35,049 nucleotides of DNA, from assembly GCF_029335975.1 (NCBI RefSeq), contig NZ_JARJMT020000035.1, positions 1 through 35,049 of the forward strand, written 5' to 3'. The notes beneath the pieces are model-generated. The model was not told the origin of the DNA. It did no database searches and worked only from the letters and a program-made list of their open reading frames with translations. Below are positions 7,824 to 15,838 of this stretch, one piece after another. How positions within the stretch are numbered: position 1 is the first letter of the stretch; every line of letters begins with the position of its first letter. The stretch is from Tepidimonas sp. Lineage in GTDB: Bacteria; Pseudomonadota; Gammaproteobacteria; Burkholderiales; Burkholderiaceae_C. Both the position numbers and the translations under genes were made by a program.

Positions 7824-7861
7824 TGTCATGTCGCTGACACGGAACCGCCAAAGCCGTGTCA
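7824..7861 (+). promoter_or_regulatory. PhoB-box-like 11-bp repeat array upstream of olsB-plcP
   Basis: TGTCA at 7824-7828 and again at 7857-7861 are exactly three 11-base turns apart. The intermediate phases read TGACA (7835) and CGCCA (7846). This looks like a degenerate four-unit PhoB site pointing to olsB. The first two units also form a perfect inverted repeat, GTGTCA-N6-TGACAC at 7823-7840, so the site could be a palindromic operator read in both directions, including toward lplT. No strong -10 is seen; TATCCA at 7869-7874 is a weak candidate. Confidence 0.42.
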
Positions 7862-7932
7862 CGCCGGCTATCCAAGATCCCCCCCGTAGGCGGCCTCGGC
7901 GCCGCCCGACACTCAAGCGGAGATGATGCCCG

Positions 7933-8790
7933 ATGAAAGAGCTTCCGACGCCCACGCTGCACCTGTCCACTGTGGTTGGGGGCCAGACCCCGGGCCGTAC
8001 GGCCGGGAGGTTGCTTCCAGCGCGCGCGGCCGCTGCTGCCGTTGCGTCCGCTGCGCGCTTGGAGGTGGCGTGGGCGCGCCACCTCGAGGACGTGCGCGCC
8101 GCCCAGCGACTGAGGTACACCGTGTTTGCCGAGGAGATGGGGGCGCGATTGCGTTCGCCATTGCCTGGGTACGATATCGACCTGTTTGACGACTACTGTG
8201 AACATTTGCTGGTGCGCGAAGCCGACACCGGCGAAGTGATCGGTACCTACCGCGTGCTCACCCCGGCTCAGGCCAAGCGGGTTGGGTGCTTTTACAGCGA
8301 CACCGAGTTCGACTTGACCCGGTTGCGCGCGCTTCGCGAGCAGATGGTCGAGCTCGGCCGCTCGTGTGTGCATCCTCAGCACCGACATGGCGGGGTCATC
8401 ATGGCGCTGTGGGGGGCGCTGGCGGACTTCATGGTGCGCAACCGGCTCGATGTGATGATCGGCTGCGCCAGCATCCCGATGCATTACGAGGGTCCGCACG
8501 GCATCGCTGGTGGCGGCCACGCCGCAGCCAGCATATGGCGTCAGGTGCGCGAGCGCCACCTGGCACCGGTGGAGTTCCACGTCACCCCGCGGTTGCCTCT
8601 GCCGGTGCACGAGCTGGATGACACGCTCCCGGTGGAGCCGCCGGCGCTGGTCAAGGGCTACCTGCGCCTGGGTGCCAAAGTGCTGGGTGCACCAGCGTGG
8701 GATCCAGACTTCAACACGGCCGACCTGCCGATGATGATGCGACTGGCGGACCTGCCGACGCGCTACCGTCGCCACCTGTTGGGGGTGTGA
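7933..8790 (+). CDS. olsB: OlsB-like ornithine/amino-acid N-acyltransferase (GNAT fold)
   Basis: A 285-residue protein of the OlsB type (COG3176-like GNAT). OlsB joins a 3-hydroxyacyl chain from acyl-ACP to the alpha-amino group of ornithine, giving lyso-ornithine lipid, the first step of a phosphorus-free membrane lipid. The family core is clear: AAQRLRYTVFAEEMGA near residue 57, DDYCEHLLVRE, GTYRVLTP, then VELGRSCVHPQHR, the usual acyl-carrier region, and YLRLGAKVLGAPAWDPDFNT near the end. A GGAG stands about 11 bases before the ATG. The O-acyltransferase OlsA, needed to finish ornithine lipid, is not in this window. The stop overlaps the next start (TGATG), so it is cotranslated with the PlcP-like gene. 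The amino acid used is inferred from family only. Confidence 0.85.
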   Translation: MKELPTPTLHLSTVVGGQTPGRTAGRLLPARAAAAAVASAARLEVAWARHLEDVRAAQRLRYTVFAEEMGARLRSPLPGYDIDLFDDYCEHLLVREADTGEVIGTYRVLTPAQAKRVGCFYSDTEFDLTRLRALREQMVELGRSCVHPQHRHGGVIMALWGALADFMVRNRLDVMIGCASIPMHYEGPHGIAGGGHAAASIWRQVRERHLAPVEFHVTPRLPLPVHELDDTLPVEPPALVKGYLRLGAKVLGAPAWDPDFNTADLPMMMRLADLPTRYRRHLLGV

Positions 8791-9713
8791 TGCTGCGCAG
8801 CGACACTGTGGCGGGGCGCACGGCTCGCTGGCCGGATGCCGCGCTGGCGGCCAACCGGAGCGCGCCGACCGTGACGCTGGAAGGACACCGCATCGAGCCC
8901 GACGAGGATGACCATCCCGCCGAAGGTCGGGAGCGCCTGCGTACGGTGTTCATCTCCGACCTGCACCTGGGCACACCAGGCTGCCAGGCCAAGGCGCTGC
9001 TGGCGTTCCTCAAGGCACACCCAAGCGACCGGCTGTACCTGGTCGGTGACATCATCGACGGATGGCAGCTGCGCAGGCGTTGGTACTGGCCACAAAGCCA
9101 CAACGACGTCGTACAGAAGATCCTGCGCCGCGCGCGCAAAGGCTGCCGAGTCGTGTTCATCCCTGGTAATCATGACGAATTTGTGCGGGAATTCGTTGGC
9201 CATCCGTTCGGCGGGGTGCATGTGGTGGCAGAAGCCGTACACGAGACTGCCGATGGGCGACGCTTGTGGGTAACGCATGGCGACCTGTACGACGGTGTGG
9301 TCCAGTACGCCAAGTGGTTGGCCTATTTGGGCGATACGCTGTACGAATGGGCGCTGCGACTAAACCGCCATGTCAACTCATGGCGTGCCCGCATGGGGCT
9401 GCCCTATTGGTCGCTGTCGCAGTACCTCAAGCACCGCGTCAAGTCGGCCGTCAGCTTCATCACCCGATTCGAGGAAACGCTGGCGCAAGAAGCGCGCAGG
9501 CGCGGGTTGGACGGCGTGGTCTGTGGCCACATCCACCGGCCGGAGATGCGTGTTATTGATGGCGTGCTGTATTGCAACGATGGTGACTGGGTGGAGAGCC
9601 TCAGCGCTCTGGTCGAGCATGCGGATGGTCGGTTGGAGATCGTCCACTGGGCGCAGGAGCCGCCGACCGTCCCCGCCCCGGTCAGGGCCTCACCCCATCG
9701 CGCTCGCGCCTGA
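8790..9713 (+). CDS. plcP: Metallophosphoesterase, probable phospholipase C PlcP (LpxH-like family)
   Basis: A 307-residue calcineurin-type phosphoesterase with every metal motif in order: FISDLHLGTPG, LVGDIIDGW, IPGNHDEF, VTHGDLYDG and VCGHIHRPEM. The segment RRWYWPQSHNDVVQKILRRA is what I recall from the PlcP group rather than from true LpxH. PlcP removes phospho-head groups from phosphatidylcholine or phosphatidylethanolamine to give diacylglycerol under phosphate starvation, yet is often annotated UDP-2,3-diacylglucosamine diphosphatase. LpxH is about 240 residues; this protein has an N-terminal extension of roughly 50 residues of low conservation, so a later start is possible. It follows olsB with a one-base overlap. 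The alternative, a lipid A pathway LpxH, is less likely in this setting but cannot be excluded without a tree. Confidence 0.8.
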   Translation: MLRSDTVAGRTARWPDAALAANRSAPTVTLEGHRIEPDEDDHPAEGRERLRTVFISDLHLGTPGCQAKALLAFLKAHPSDRLYLVGDIIDGWQLRRRWYWPQSHNDVVQKILRRARKGCRVVFIPGNHDEFVREFVGHPFGGVHVVAEAVHETADGRRLWVTHGDLYDGVVQYAKWLAYLGDTLYEWALRLNRHVNSWRARMGLPYWSLSQYLKHRVKSAVSFITRFEETLAQEARRRGLDGVVCGHIHRPEMRVIDGVLYCNDGDWVESLSALVEHADGRLEIVHWAQEPPTVPAPVRASPHRARA

Positions 9714-9829
9714 GCCCCCAGCAGAGTCGGCACATCACAGATGGCGTCATCGATTGCAAGCCTGGAACGAAAATAATGATACGCTAAAGCCGCGTGGCCC
9801 ACTGCCTGGTCACGTTCCTGTCCTCGACC

Positions 9830-11917
9830 ATGATCCAAGCCGCCTTGAACTCCGTCCACCGTCACGTTTTTCTCGATCGCGACCAAAGCATCCTGGCCTT
9901 CAATGAGCGCGTGCTCGACTGGGCATATCGAGCCGATGTCCCGCTGCTGGAGCGGCTGCGTTATCTGGCCATCGTATCGTCGAATCTGGATGAGTTTTTC
10001 GAGGTGCGTTTTGCGCCGCACCACACAGCCCGCCTGAACAACGAACAGCGCGGAGTCGCCACGATCGATACCTACCGCGCCCTGACGCAGCGGGTGCACG
10101 CTCTGGTCGAGCGGCAATATACGATTTACAACCACGAGCTGCTGCCGGCGCTGGAAAAACGCGGCATACGCATCATCACCCACAGCCAACGCAATCCCCG
10201 TCAGCGCCGCTGGGTACGCGAGTACTTCGTCAACGAAGTGCAGCCGCTGCTGGTACCGGTGGGACTGGATCCGTCTCATCCATTTCCCCAGGTCGCCAAC
10301 AAGTCGCTCAACTTCATCGTACGGCTGGGGGGGCGTGATGCCTTCGGGCGCGAAAACGAAATCGCCATCGTCAAGGTGCCGCGGGCGCTCAAACGGTTCG
10401 TCCCGATGCCCGGCGTCAAAGGCTCCAAGCAGCTGCATTTCGTCTCCATCTCCAGTATCATCCGCTCGCATCTGACGGATCTATTTCCCGGACGGTCGGT
10501 GCTGGAGTTTTCTCAATTCCGCGTGACCCGCCACTCCGACCTCGCGGTGGATGAGGAAGAGGTCAAAAATCTGCGCACTGCGCTGAGGCTGGGTCTGCAA
10601 AAGCGCCATTACGGCCAGGCCCTGCGGCTGGAGGTGTCGGCTGGTTGCTCCGACTTCTTGGCGGGCTTTTTGCTCGAGCAATTCAACCTCCCTCCCGAGA
10701 GTCTCTATCGCGTGGCAGGCCCGGTAAATCTCGTGCGCCTCAACCAGCTGGTGGACCAGATCGATGCGCCAGCGCTGCGTTTTGAGCGCTTTACACCCGG
10801 CTGGCCGGCGGCGCTGGCGCCTGGGCAGTCGTTCTTCGAACGGCTCAAGCAAGGGGATGTGCTCATCCACCAGCCGTTCGAGAGTTTTGACGCCGTGTTG
10901 GCCTTCCTGCGCGAGGCGGTGGAAGACCCTCAAGTGCTTGCCATCAAGCAAACCATCTACCGCACCGGCTCGCGCGGCGAGATGACCGAGCTGCTGCGTG
11001 ATGCGGTGCGGCGCGGAAAAGAAGTCACCGCCGTGGTGGAGCTCAAAGCTCGCTTCGACGAGGAGGCCAACATCAACCACGCCGAGCGACTGGAGTCGGT
11101 CGGCGCGCAAGTGGTCTACGGCATCGTAGGCCTGAAAACCCACGCCAAAATGCTGCTCGTCACCCGACGCGAGGAAGGGCGGCTCGTGCGTTATGCGCAT
11201 GTTTCCACCGGCAACTACAACCCGGGTACGGCCAAGGCCTACACGGACCTGAGCTATCTCACCGCCGACGAGGCGCTGACTGCAGATGTCGATCACATCT
11301 TCGGTCACCTGGCCAGCCAGAATCGGCTGCCCCGACTGCACAAGGTGCTCATGGCGCCGTTTCATCTGCACAAAGGGATGCTGGAGCGCATCGACGCCGC
11401 CATCGCAGCAGCCAAGGCGGGGCAACCCGCGCAAATCATCCTCAAGGTGAATGCCCTGACGGATGAGCCGCTCGCACGGGCGCTGGTCCTCGCCTCGCAG
11501 GCCGGTGTGCAGGTCGATGCAATCGTGCGCGGCGCGTGCATCCTGCCGGCCGGGGTTCCTGGACAGACGGACAATGTGCGAATCCGCTCGGTGATCGGGC
11601 GCTTCCTCGAGCATTCGCGGGTGTACTACTTCCGCTGCGGTGATCAAGAGGAGCTGTGGCTGTCCAGCGCCGACTGGATGAACCGCAACATGCTGCGCCG
11701 GGTCGAACTGGCCTGGCCTGTGACCGATCCCCATTTGCGCGCCCGCGTCATGGACGAGTGTCTGCATTTGTATTTGGCCGATCAGCGCGATGCCTGGCTG
11801 CTGCAGCCGGATGGCAACTACATCAAAGCCGCATCGCTGGCCACCAAGCCCTCGCGCGGCAGCGGCTTGCCATCGGCGCAAGCCAGCCTGATGGGCCGCT
11901 ACGGCACCAAGGGATGA
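9830..11917 (+). CDS. ppk1: Polyphosphate kinase 1
   Basis: Ppk1 reversibly builds inorganic polyphosphate from ATP gamma-phosphate and is membrane-associated. The 695-residue frame has the N-terminal helical domain (RDQSILAFNERVLDWA, SSNLDEFFEVR), the phosphate-binding middle domain, and the two phospholipase-D-like C-terminal domains. The catalytic phosphohistidine lies in GLKTHAKMLLV, followed by RYAHVSTGNYNPGTAKAYTD. An upstream in-frame GTG at 9794 is less likely because family sequence starts at MIQAALNSVHRHVF. The 116-base gap after plcP has TTGCAA (9754-9759) and an A+T-rich TAATGATACGCT, a weak possible promoter, with no clear PhoB box. The stop overlaps the sixA start as ATGA. Position between lipid remodelling, ppx and pst genes fits a phosphate-management locus. 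Confidence 0.96.
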   Translation: MIQAALNSVHRHVFLDRDQSILAFNERVLDWAYRADVPLLERLRYLAIVSSNLDEFFEVRFAPHHTARLNNEQRGVATIDTYRALTQRVHALVERQYTIYNHELLPALEKRGIRIITHSQRNPRQRRWVREYFVNEVQPLLVPVGLDPSHPFPQVANKSLNFIVRLGGRDAFGRENEIAIVKVPRALKRFVPMPGVKGSKQLHFVSISSIIRSHLTDLFPGRSVLEFSQFRVTRHSDLAVDEEEVKNLRTALRLGLQKRHYGQALRLEVSAGCSDFLAGFLLEQFNLPPESLYRVAGPVNLVRLNQLVDQIDAPALRFERFTPGWPAALAPGQSFFERLKQGDVLIHQPFESFDAVLAFLREAVEDPQVLAIKQTIYRTGSRGEMTELLRDAVRRGKEVTAVVELKARFDEEANINHAERLESVGAQVVYGIVGLKTHAKMLLVTRREEGRLVRYAHVSTGNYNPGTAKAYTDLSYLTADEALTADVDHIFGHLASQNRLPRLHKVLMAPFHLHKGMLERIDAAIAAAKAGQPAQIILKVNALTDEPLARALVLASQAGVQVDAIVRGACILPAGVPGQTDNVRIRSVIGRFLEHSRVYYFRCGDQEELWLSSADWMNRNMLRRVELAWPVTDPHLRARVMDECLHLYLADQRDAWLLQPDGNYIKAASLATKPSRGSGLPSAQASLMGRYGTKG

Positions 11918-12396
11918 ACCCGATGGATCTGATTCTGTGGCGACACGCCGAAGCCGAGGACCTGGATGAAACCGACGAAGGCGGCGGCGATGACCTGTCT
12001 CGGCGCCTCACGCCAAAGGGCGAAAAGCAGGCCGCTCGCATGGCAGCGTGGCTGGACCGCCAGCTGCCCGAGGGCACCCGCATCTGGTGCAGCCCCGCCG
12101 TGCGCACCGAGCAGACGGTGCTCGCGCTTGGTCGGCGTTATCGCGTCCGGCACGAACTGGCCCCGGATGGCACGCCCCAGGCGTTGCTGGATGTGGTGCA
12201 GTGGCCTGACGCACGCCATGCGGCCTTGGTCGTGGGGCACCAGCCGACGCTCGGCCGCGTCGTGGCCGCGTTGCTGGGCATGCAAAGCGGCGAATGCTCG
12301 ATCCGCAAAGGTGCAGTCTGGTGGCTGCGGCGCCGCGAACGCCACCAAAGTTGGCAAACGGTGCTGCTGTGTGTGCAGTCGCCGGAATTGCTCTGA
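11914..12396 (+). CDS. sixA: SixA-type phosphohistidine phosphatase
   Basis: A 160-residue histidine phosphatase of the short SixA branch. The catalytic RHA motif is at the N terminus (LILWRHAEAEDLDETDEG); SPAVRTEQT and the second histidine motif VVGHQPTLGRVVAALLG follow in the expected places. SixA removes phosphate from phosphohistidine proteins; in E. coli the reported targets are ArcB and the nitrogen phosphotransferase proteins. The ATG at 11914 overlaps the ppk1 stop by four bases, so the two are translationally coupled; a second ATG at 11923 is possible. Ppk1 works through a phosphohistidine, so a direct link is conceivable but unproven. Confidence 0.9.
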   Translation: MNPMDLILWRHAEAEDLDETDEGGGDDLSRRLTPKGEKQAARMAAWLDRQLPEGTRIWCSPAVRTEQTVLALGRRYRVRHELAPDGTPQALLDVVQWPDARHAALVVGHQPTLGRVVAALLGMQSGECSIRKGAVWWLRRRERHQSWQTVLLCVQSPELL

Positions 12397-12438
12397 TGAT
12401 GGGCACACGCCTAGGCCGTGAGCGCCGCGACCCCATCA
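12397..12438. terminator. Weak hairpin between convergent sixA and ppx
   Basis: TGATGGG (12397-12403) can pair with CCCATCA (12432-12438) around a GC-rich loop of 28 bases that can itself fold. There is no T-run on either side, so it is at best a weak two-way terminator or a Rho-dependent end. Confidence 0.2.
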
Positions 12439-13920
12439 GGGCAGATCCACGGCCAGCCGCCACGCGGTCTTGTCCCAGGCGTCGGTTTCCTCCTGGAGCA
12501 GCCACGCCGACTGCGGATGCTGCCGGGCCCAGCCCGGCGGCGCGGTGAGCCGAAACTGCCGCGGCGCGTACTGCAAACGCATGGCGGCCACATCCGGGTC
12601 TTTGCGCGCATGGCACAGCAGCACGGCCAGGCGCAAGCACAGTAACTGCTTGGCGAACAGCTCCTCACCCAAGTGAGGCTCCAGCTTGCGCAATTTGCCC
12701 CGCTGACCCAGCACCAGCAGGCTCATGCGGTGCAGCTCAGGCAGCGAAAAACCCGGCGCATCCACATGGTCCAGGATATAGGCCCCGTGGCGGTGGGCGC
12801 TGGTGTGCGAGATGTGCGCGCCAATCTCGTGTAAGCGCGCTGCCCAGGCCAGTTTTTGCGAGTAGCGACCGTTGCGCGGGTCGGGCGTGGCCACTTGCTC
12901 GAACAGCCCGGTGGCCACACGGCGCACGCGCTCGGCCTGTGCCGTATCGACGGAAAACTTTTGTGCCAACCAGCGCACGGTCCGCTCACGCACATCGGTC
13001 TGATCTGACGCCCGGTCAATCAAGTCGTACAAGACGCCATGGCGCAGGGCCCCTTGCGCACGATGGACTACGGTCCAATCGAACAGCTCGAACAACGCCA
13101 GCAGCACACTCAAGCCGCCGGCCAGCACCGGCCGACGGTCATCCTTCAGACCTTCCAAGCGCACCGCGTCGACATGACCGGCACGAACCAGCCGATCCGC
13201 CACCCAATCGATCCCCTCGCGCGTGATCGCGCCTGGTGCAAAGCCAGCCAGTCCCAGCATGTCGGCCAGTGCCCCCGCTGTGCCAGAAGAAGCGTAGACA
13301 GCATCCCAACTCCCCGGCGCAAAGACGTCCAGCGCTTCGTCGACCACTGCCTTGGCCGCAATGACCGCTCTGCGTAAGGCCGCCTCCGTCACCCGCCCGC
13401 CGGGAAAGTAGCGCGCCGACCACGCCACGCTGCCCAAATCGTAGGACTCCATGCGCTGTGGGGTGTAGCCCTGGCCCAGGATCACCTCGGTCGAGCGCCC
13501 CCCGATATCGACCACCAGACGGCGTTCGTTCGACTGTGGCAACAGGTGCGACACGCCTTGATAGATGAGCCGCGCTTCCTCTCGGCCGCCGATGACGTCG
13601 ATCGGAAAGCCCAAGATCGCCTGTGCGTGACCCAAGAAATCGTCGCGATTGCGGGCTTCACGCAGTGTCTGGGTGGCCACCGCCCGCACCTGCCGGCGCT
13701 CAAACGGACGCAGCTTTTCCGCAAAACGCGCGAGGCACTCCCAGCCGCGCTCCATCGCCACCAGGCTCAGCGTCTTGTGCGCATCCAAGCCTGCGCCGAG
13801 CCGCACCGTCTCTTTCAGGTACTCGATGCGTTCGATGTGACCAGCCTGGTAGCGCCCGATTTCCAGGCGAAAGCTGTTCGAGCCGAGGTCCAGTGCGGCC
13901 AGCAGGGTTCCGTTATGCAT
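12436..13920 (-). CDS. ppx: Exopolyphosphatase (Ppx/GppA family)
   Basis: Ppx releases phosphate from the ends of polyphosphate; GppA relatives also act on pppGpp. The 494-residue minus-strand frame has the ASKHA phosphatase core: LAALDLGSNSFRLEIG at the N terminus, AVATQTLREARN, VVDIGGRSTEVILGQG and YASSGTAGALADML, then a C-terminal HD-like helical domain with HEIGAHISHTSAHRHGAYIL. The ATG at 13918-13920 (MHNGTLL) was chosen over an upstream in-frame start at 14016 because family sequence starts there and the longer version would cover the pstS promoter. It is divergent from pstS and convergent with ppk1-sixA, so synthesis and breakdown of polyphosphate flank the Pho operon. Confidence 0.93.
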   Translation of the reverse strand: MHNGTLLAALDLGSNSFRLEIGRYQAGHIERIEYLKETVRLGAGLDAHKTLSLVAMERGWECLARFAEKLRPFERRQVRAVATQTLREARNRDDFLGHAQAILGFPIDVIGGREEARLIYQGVSHLLPQSNERRLVVDIGGRSTEVILGQGYTPQRMESYDLGSVAWSARYFPGGRVTEAALRRAVIAAKAVVDEALDVFAPGSWDAVYASSGTAGALADMLGLAGFAPGAITREGIDWVADRLVRAGHVDAVRLEGLKDDRRPVLAGGLSVLLALFELFDWTVVHRAQGALRHGVLYDLIDRASDQTDVRERTVRWLAQKFSVDTAQAERVRRVATGLFEQVATPDPRNGRYSQKLAWAARLHEIGAHISHTSAHRHGAYILDHVDAPGFSLPELHRMSLLVLGQRGKLRKLEPHLGEELFAKQLLCLRLAVLLCHARKDPDVAAMRLQYAPRQFRLTAPPGWARQHPQSAWLLQEETDAWDKTAWRLAVDLP

Positions 13921-14015
13921 GCGAGGCGCCGTTTTGTCGTTTGACAGAGGTTGTTCAGCATACCAGAGTGGCTCGTCATCCCCTCTGCGGGCCCAGCGGC
14001 GAACAGAAACCGCCA

Positions 14016-14048
14016 TGTCACGAACTTGTCATAAGCTACACCTATGCT
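14016..14048 (+). promoter_or_regulatory. PhoB box and -10 of the pst-pho operon
   Basis: TGTCA at 14016-14020 and TGTCA at 14027-14031 are exact direct repeats with an 11-base pitch, the textbook PhoB half-site pair replacing a -35. TATGCT at 14043-14048 is a good -10, one to two mismatches from TATAAT. Transcription would start near 14055, giving a leader of about 50 bases with GGAG before the pstS ATG. This is the best regulatory site in the window. Confidence 0.85.
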
Positions 14049-14106
14049 CCGTCTCGGTTTGTCGATCGAGGCAACCGCACCGTTCAACCCTTGGAGAGTG
14101 TTTCCG

Positions 14107-15087
14107 ATGAAAGTCAAGAAACTCGTGGCGCTGATGGGCGTCATCACGCTGGGCTTTACGGCCCCACAGGTTATGGCTCAGGCCGCACAAGTCGATCCCG
14201 CACTGCCCAAGTACGAAAAGGCAGCCGGTGTGTCGGGTAACTTCACGAGCATCGGTTCGGATACGCTCAACAACCTCATGACCTTGTGGGCGGAGGAATA
14301 CAAGCGCCTGTATCCCAATGTCAACATCCAGATCCAGGGCGCGGGTTCGTCCACCGCGCCGCCGGCGCTGACGGAGGGCACCTCCAACTTCGGCCCGATG
14401 AGCCGTCTGATGTCGGCCAAAGAAATTGAGGGCTTCGAGAAGAAGCACGGCTACAAGCCGCACCCGGTGCCGGTGGCCATCGACGCGCTGGCAGTCTACG
14501 TCCACAAGGACAATCCGATCAAAGGCTTGAGCATCGAGGAAGTGGATGCGATCTTTTCCAGCACCCGCAAGTGCGGCGGCGCATCCGACATTACCAAGTG
14601 GGGCCAGCTCGGCATGACCGGTGAGTGGGCCAACCGCGACATCGCGCTGTACAGCCGCAATTCCGTGTCGGGTACCTACGGATACTTCAAGGAGGTCGCA
14701 CTGTGCAAGGGCGACTTCAAGCGCAACGTTGCCGAACAACCCGGCTCCGCCTCGGTGGTTCAGTCGGTGGCGACACAGCTCAACGCAATCGGCTACTCCG
14801 GTATCGGCTACAAGACCTCTGGGGTGCGTGCGCTGCCGCTGTCGAAGAAGAAAGGGGATGCGTTCGTAGAACCCGATGCCAAGCATGCGGTCGACGGCAG
14901 CTATCCGCTGGCCCGGATTCTGTACGTGTACGTGAACAAAAAGCCCAATCAGCCGCTGCCGCCGCTGGAGCGAGAGTTTTTCAAGATGGTGCTTTCGCAG
15001 CAGGGGCAAATGGTGGTGGTCAAAGACGGTTTCGTGCCGCTGCCCGCTACGCTGGCGAAAAAGGCTATCGACGATCTGACCAAGTGA
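14107..15087 (+). CDS. pstS: Phosphate ABC transporter, periplasmic phosphate-binding protein
   Basis: PstS captures orthophosphate in the periplasm and passes it to PstCA. The 326-residue protein begins with a Sec signal peptide ([19 protein letters not shown]..., cleavage probably after VMAQA). Phosphate-contacting segments are visible as [11 protein letters not shown]-like [26 protein letters not shown] and [12 protein letters not shown], with [17 protein letters not shown] near the C terminus. It belongs to the PstS branch with GSDT and SSTAPP rather than the E. coli branch, consistent with the long PstC and PstA encoded after it. GGAG lies about 10 bases before ATG 14107. An upstream in-frame ATG at 14044 sits inside the -10 and is rejected. 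It is the first gene of the Pho operon. Confidence 0.95.
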   Translation: MKVKKLVALMGVITLGFTAPQVMAQAAQVDPALPKYEKAAGVSGNFTSIGSDTLNNLMTLWAEEYKRLYPNVNIQIQGAGSSTAPPALTEGTSNFGPMSRLMSAKEIEGFEKKHGYKPHPVPVAIDALAVYVHKDNPIKGLSIEEVDAIFSSTRKCGGASDITKWGQLGMTGEWANRDIALYSRNSVSGTYGYFKEVALCKGDFKRNVAEQPGSASVVQSVATQLNAIGYSGIGYKTSGVRALPLSKKKGDAFVEPDAKHAVDGSYPLARILYVYVNKKPNQPLPPLEREFFKMVLSQQGQMVVVKDGFVPLPATLAKKAIDDLTK

Positions 15088-15103
15088 TCTGGAGCGCCCA
15101 ACG

Positions 15104-15715
15104 ATGAATCGATTGCATTGGATGGGCGCGGCGGTGGCTGCTGCCTTTTTGGCTGGCTGTGCGACGCAGCCGGCCACCGCTCCAACCGCCGCCACCCAAT
15201 CAGAGGCGGCCAAGCCAGCTGCGACCTCTGCCGCCACGCCCGCGGCATCCACGGCGCAGGCGCGCGAGTTCTATGTCGTGCTGCCCGAGGATGGTCGGTA
15301 CTACGCATTTGGCACATTCAAGCTCTATCAGGACTACTTGGCGCATGGCGAAGTGCCGTTGACCCGCACCCGTATTGGCGCGGGGCCAAACGGTCGCACC
15401 GTGGTGTTTGCCATCACCAACGACGATGTCAAGCGCGGCCAGGCGAGTGTGCCGGAGCAAGTATTCGACGGCAAACTGGGCGCTGCCGCGGACTTCTATG
15501 GCGAAGTGTTCAAGGACGGTCGCTACTACGTGTTCGACGAGCTGAAGGACCTGATGGATTTCGCCGCCTTCGGCGAGGTGCCGTATTCGTTTACCGATAT
15601 CGGCGCGGGCCCCAACGGCGCGACCGTCGTCTGGGTCATGAATAAGACGTCCTATGCCAAGGGGCGTCCTGCGGCGCGCATCGAACGCTTCAAGCGCTTG
15701 CGCCAGGGTGGCTAA
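15104..15715 (+). CDS. Uncharacterised lipoprotein with a duplicated domain, inside the pst operon
   Basis: I do not recognise a named family. The 203-residue protein has a lipoprotein signal with lipobox LAGC (Cys19), then an Ala/Thr/Pro-rich tether of about 35 residues. Two 58-residue repeats follow: residues 55-112 (EFYVVLPEDGRYYAFGTFKL...) and 130-187 (DFYGEVFKDGRYYVFDELKD...). By hand count 27 of 58 positions are identical. Shared landmarks are DGRYY, GEVP and IGAGPNG-TVV. It is probably anchored in the outer or inner membrane facing the periplasm. A clear TCTGGAGCG ribosome site precedes the ATG. It is 16 bases after pstS and precedes pstC, so it shares PhoB control. A role as a periplasmic helper of PstS, or as a phosphate or phospho-compound sensor, is guesswork. 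Confidence 0.88.
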   Translation: MNRLHWMGAAVAAAFLAGCATQPATAPTAATQSEAAKPAATSAATPAASTAQAREFYVVLPEDGRYYAFGTFKLYQDYLAHGEVPLTRTRIGAGPNGRTVVFAITNDDVKRGQASVPEQVFDGKLGAAADFYGEVFKDGRYYVFDELKDLMDFAAFGEVPYSFTDIGAGPNGATVVWVMNKTSYAKGRPAARIERFKRLRQGG

Positions 15716-15773
15716 TTTTTAGCTGCCTGGAAGGGGCTGGCAGGCTGCGGCGTCTGTCGGCCTCTTGTAATTT

Positions 15774-15797
15774 TTCCGCCCGTGGCTTTTGGCGGAA
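15774..15797 (+). promoter_or_regulatory. Hairpin in the leader before pstC
   Basis: TTCCGCC (15774-15780) and GGCGGAA (15791-15797) are perfect complements around a 10-base loop, in the 123-base gap between the lipoprotein and pstC. A T-run precedes rather than follows it on the plus strand, so it is not an obvious terminator. It could set the step-down in expression between the binding proteins and the permeases, or stabilise the upstream mRNA. Confidence 0.35.
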
Positions 15798-15838
15798 TGT
15801 GTTCAATCCAATGAATCCGTCCGCGCGACGGTCGTGCC

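Noticed and set aside
9714-9829. PhoB box upstream of ppk1
   Set aside because: A single CGTCA occurs but no partner at 11 bases on either side; only a weak general promoter can be suggested.
10481-11881. 466-codon open frame on the minus strand inside ppk1
   Set aside because: It is the antisense shadow of ppk1 in high-GC DNA, with no protein-like motifs and rich in H, R and Q as expected for such frames.
14029-15252. 407-codon minus-strand frame opposite pstS
   Set aside because: Antisense shadow of pstS and the lipoprotein; pstS motifs, signal peptide and promoter on the plus strand are decisive.
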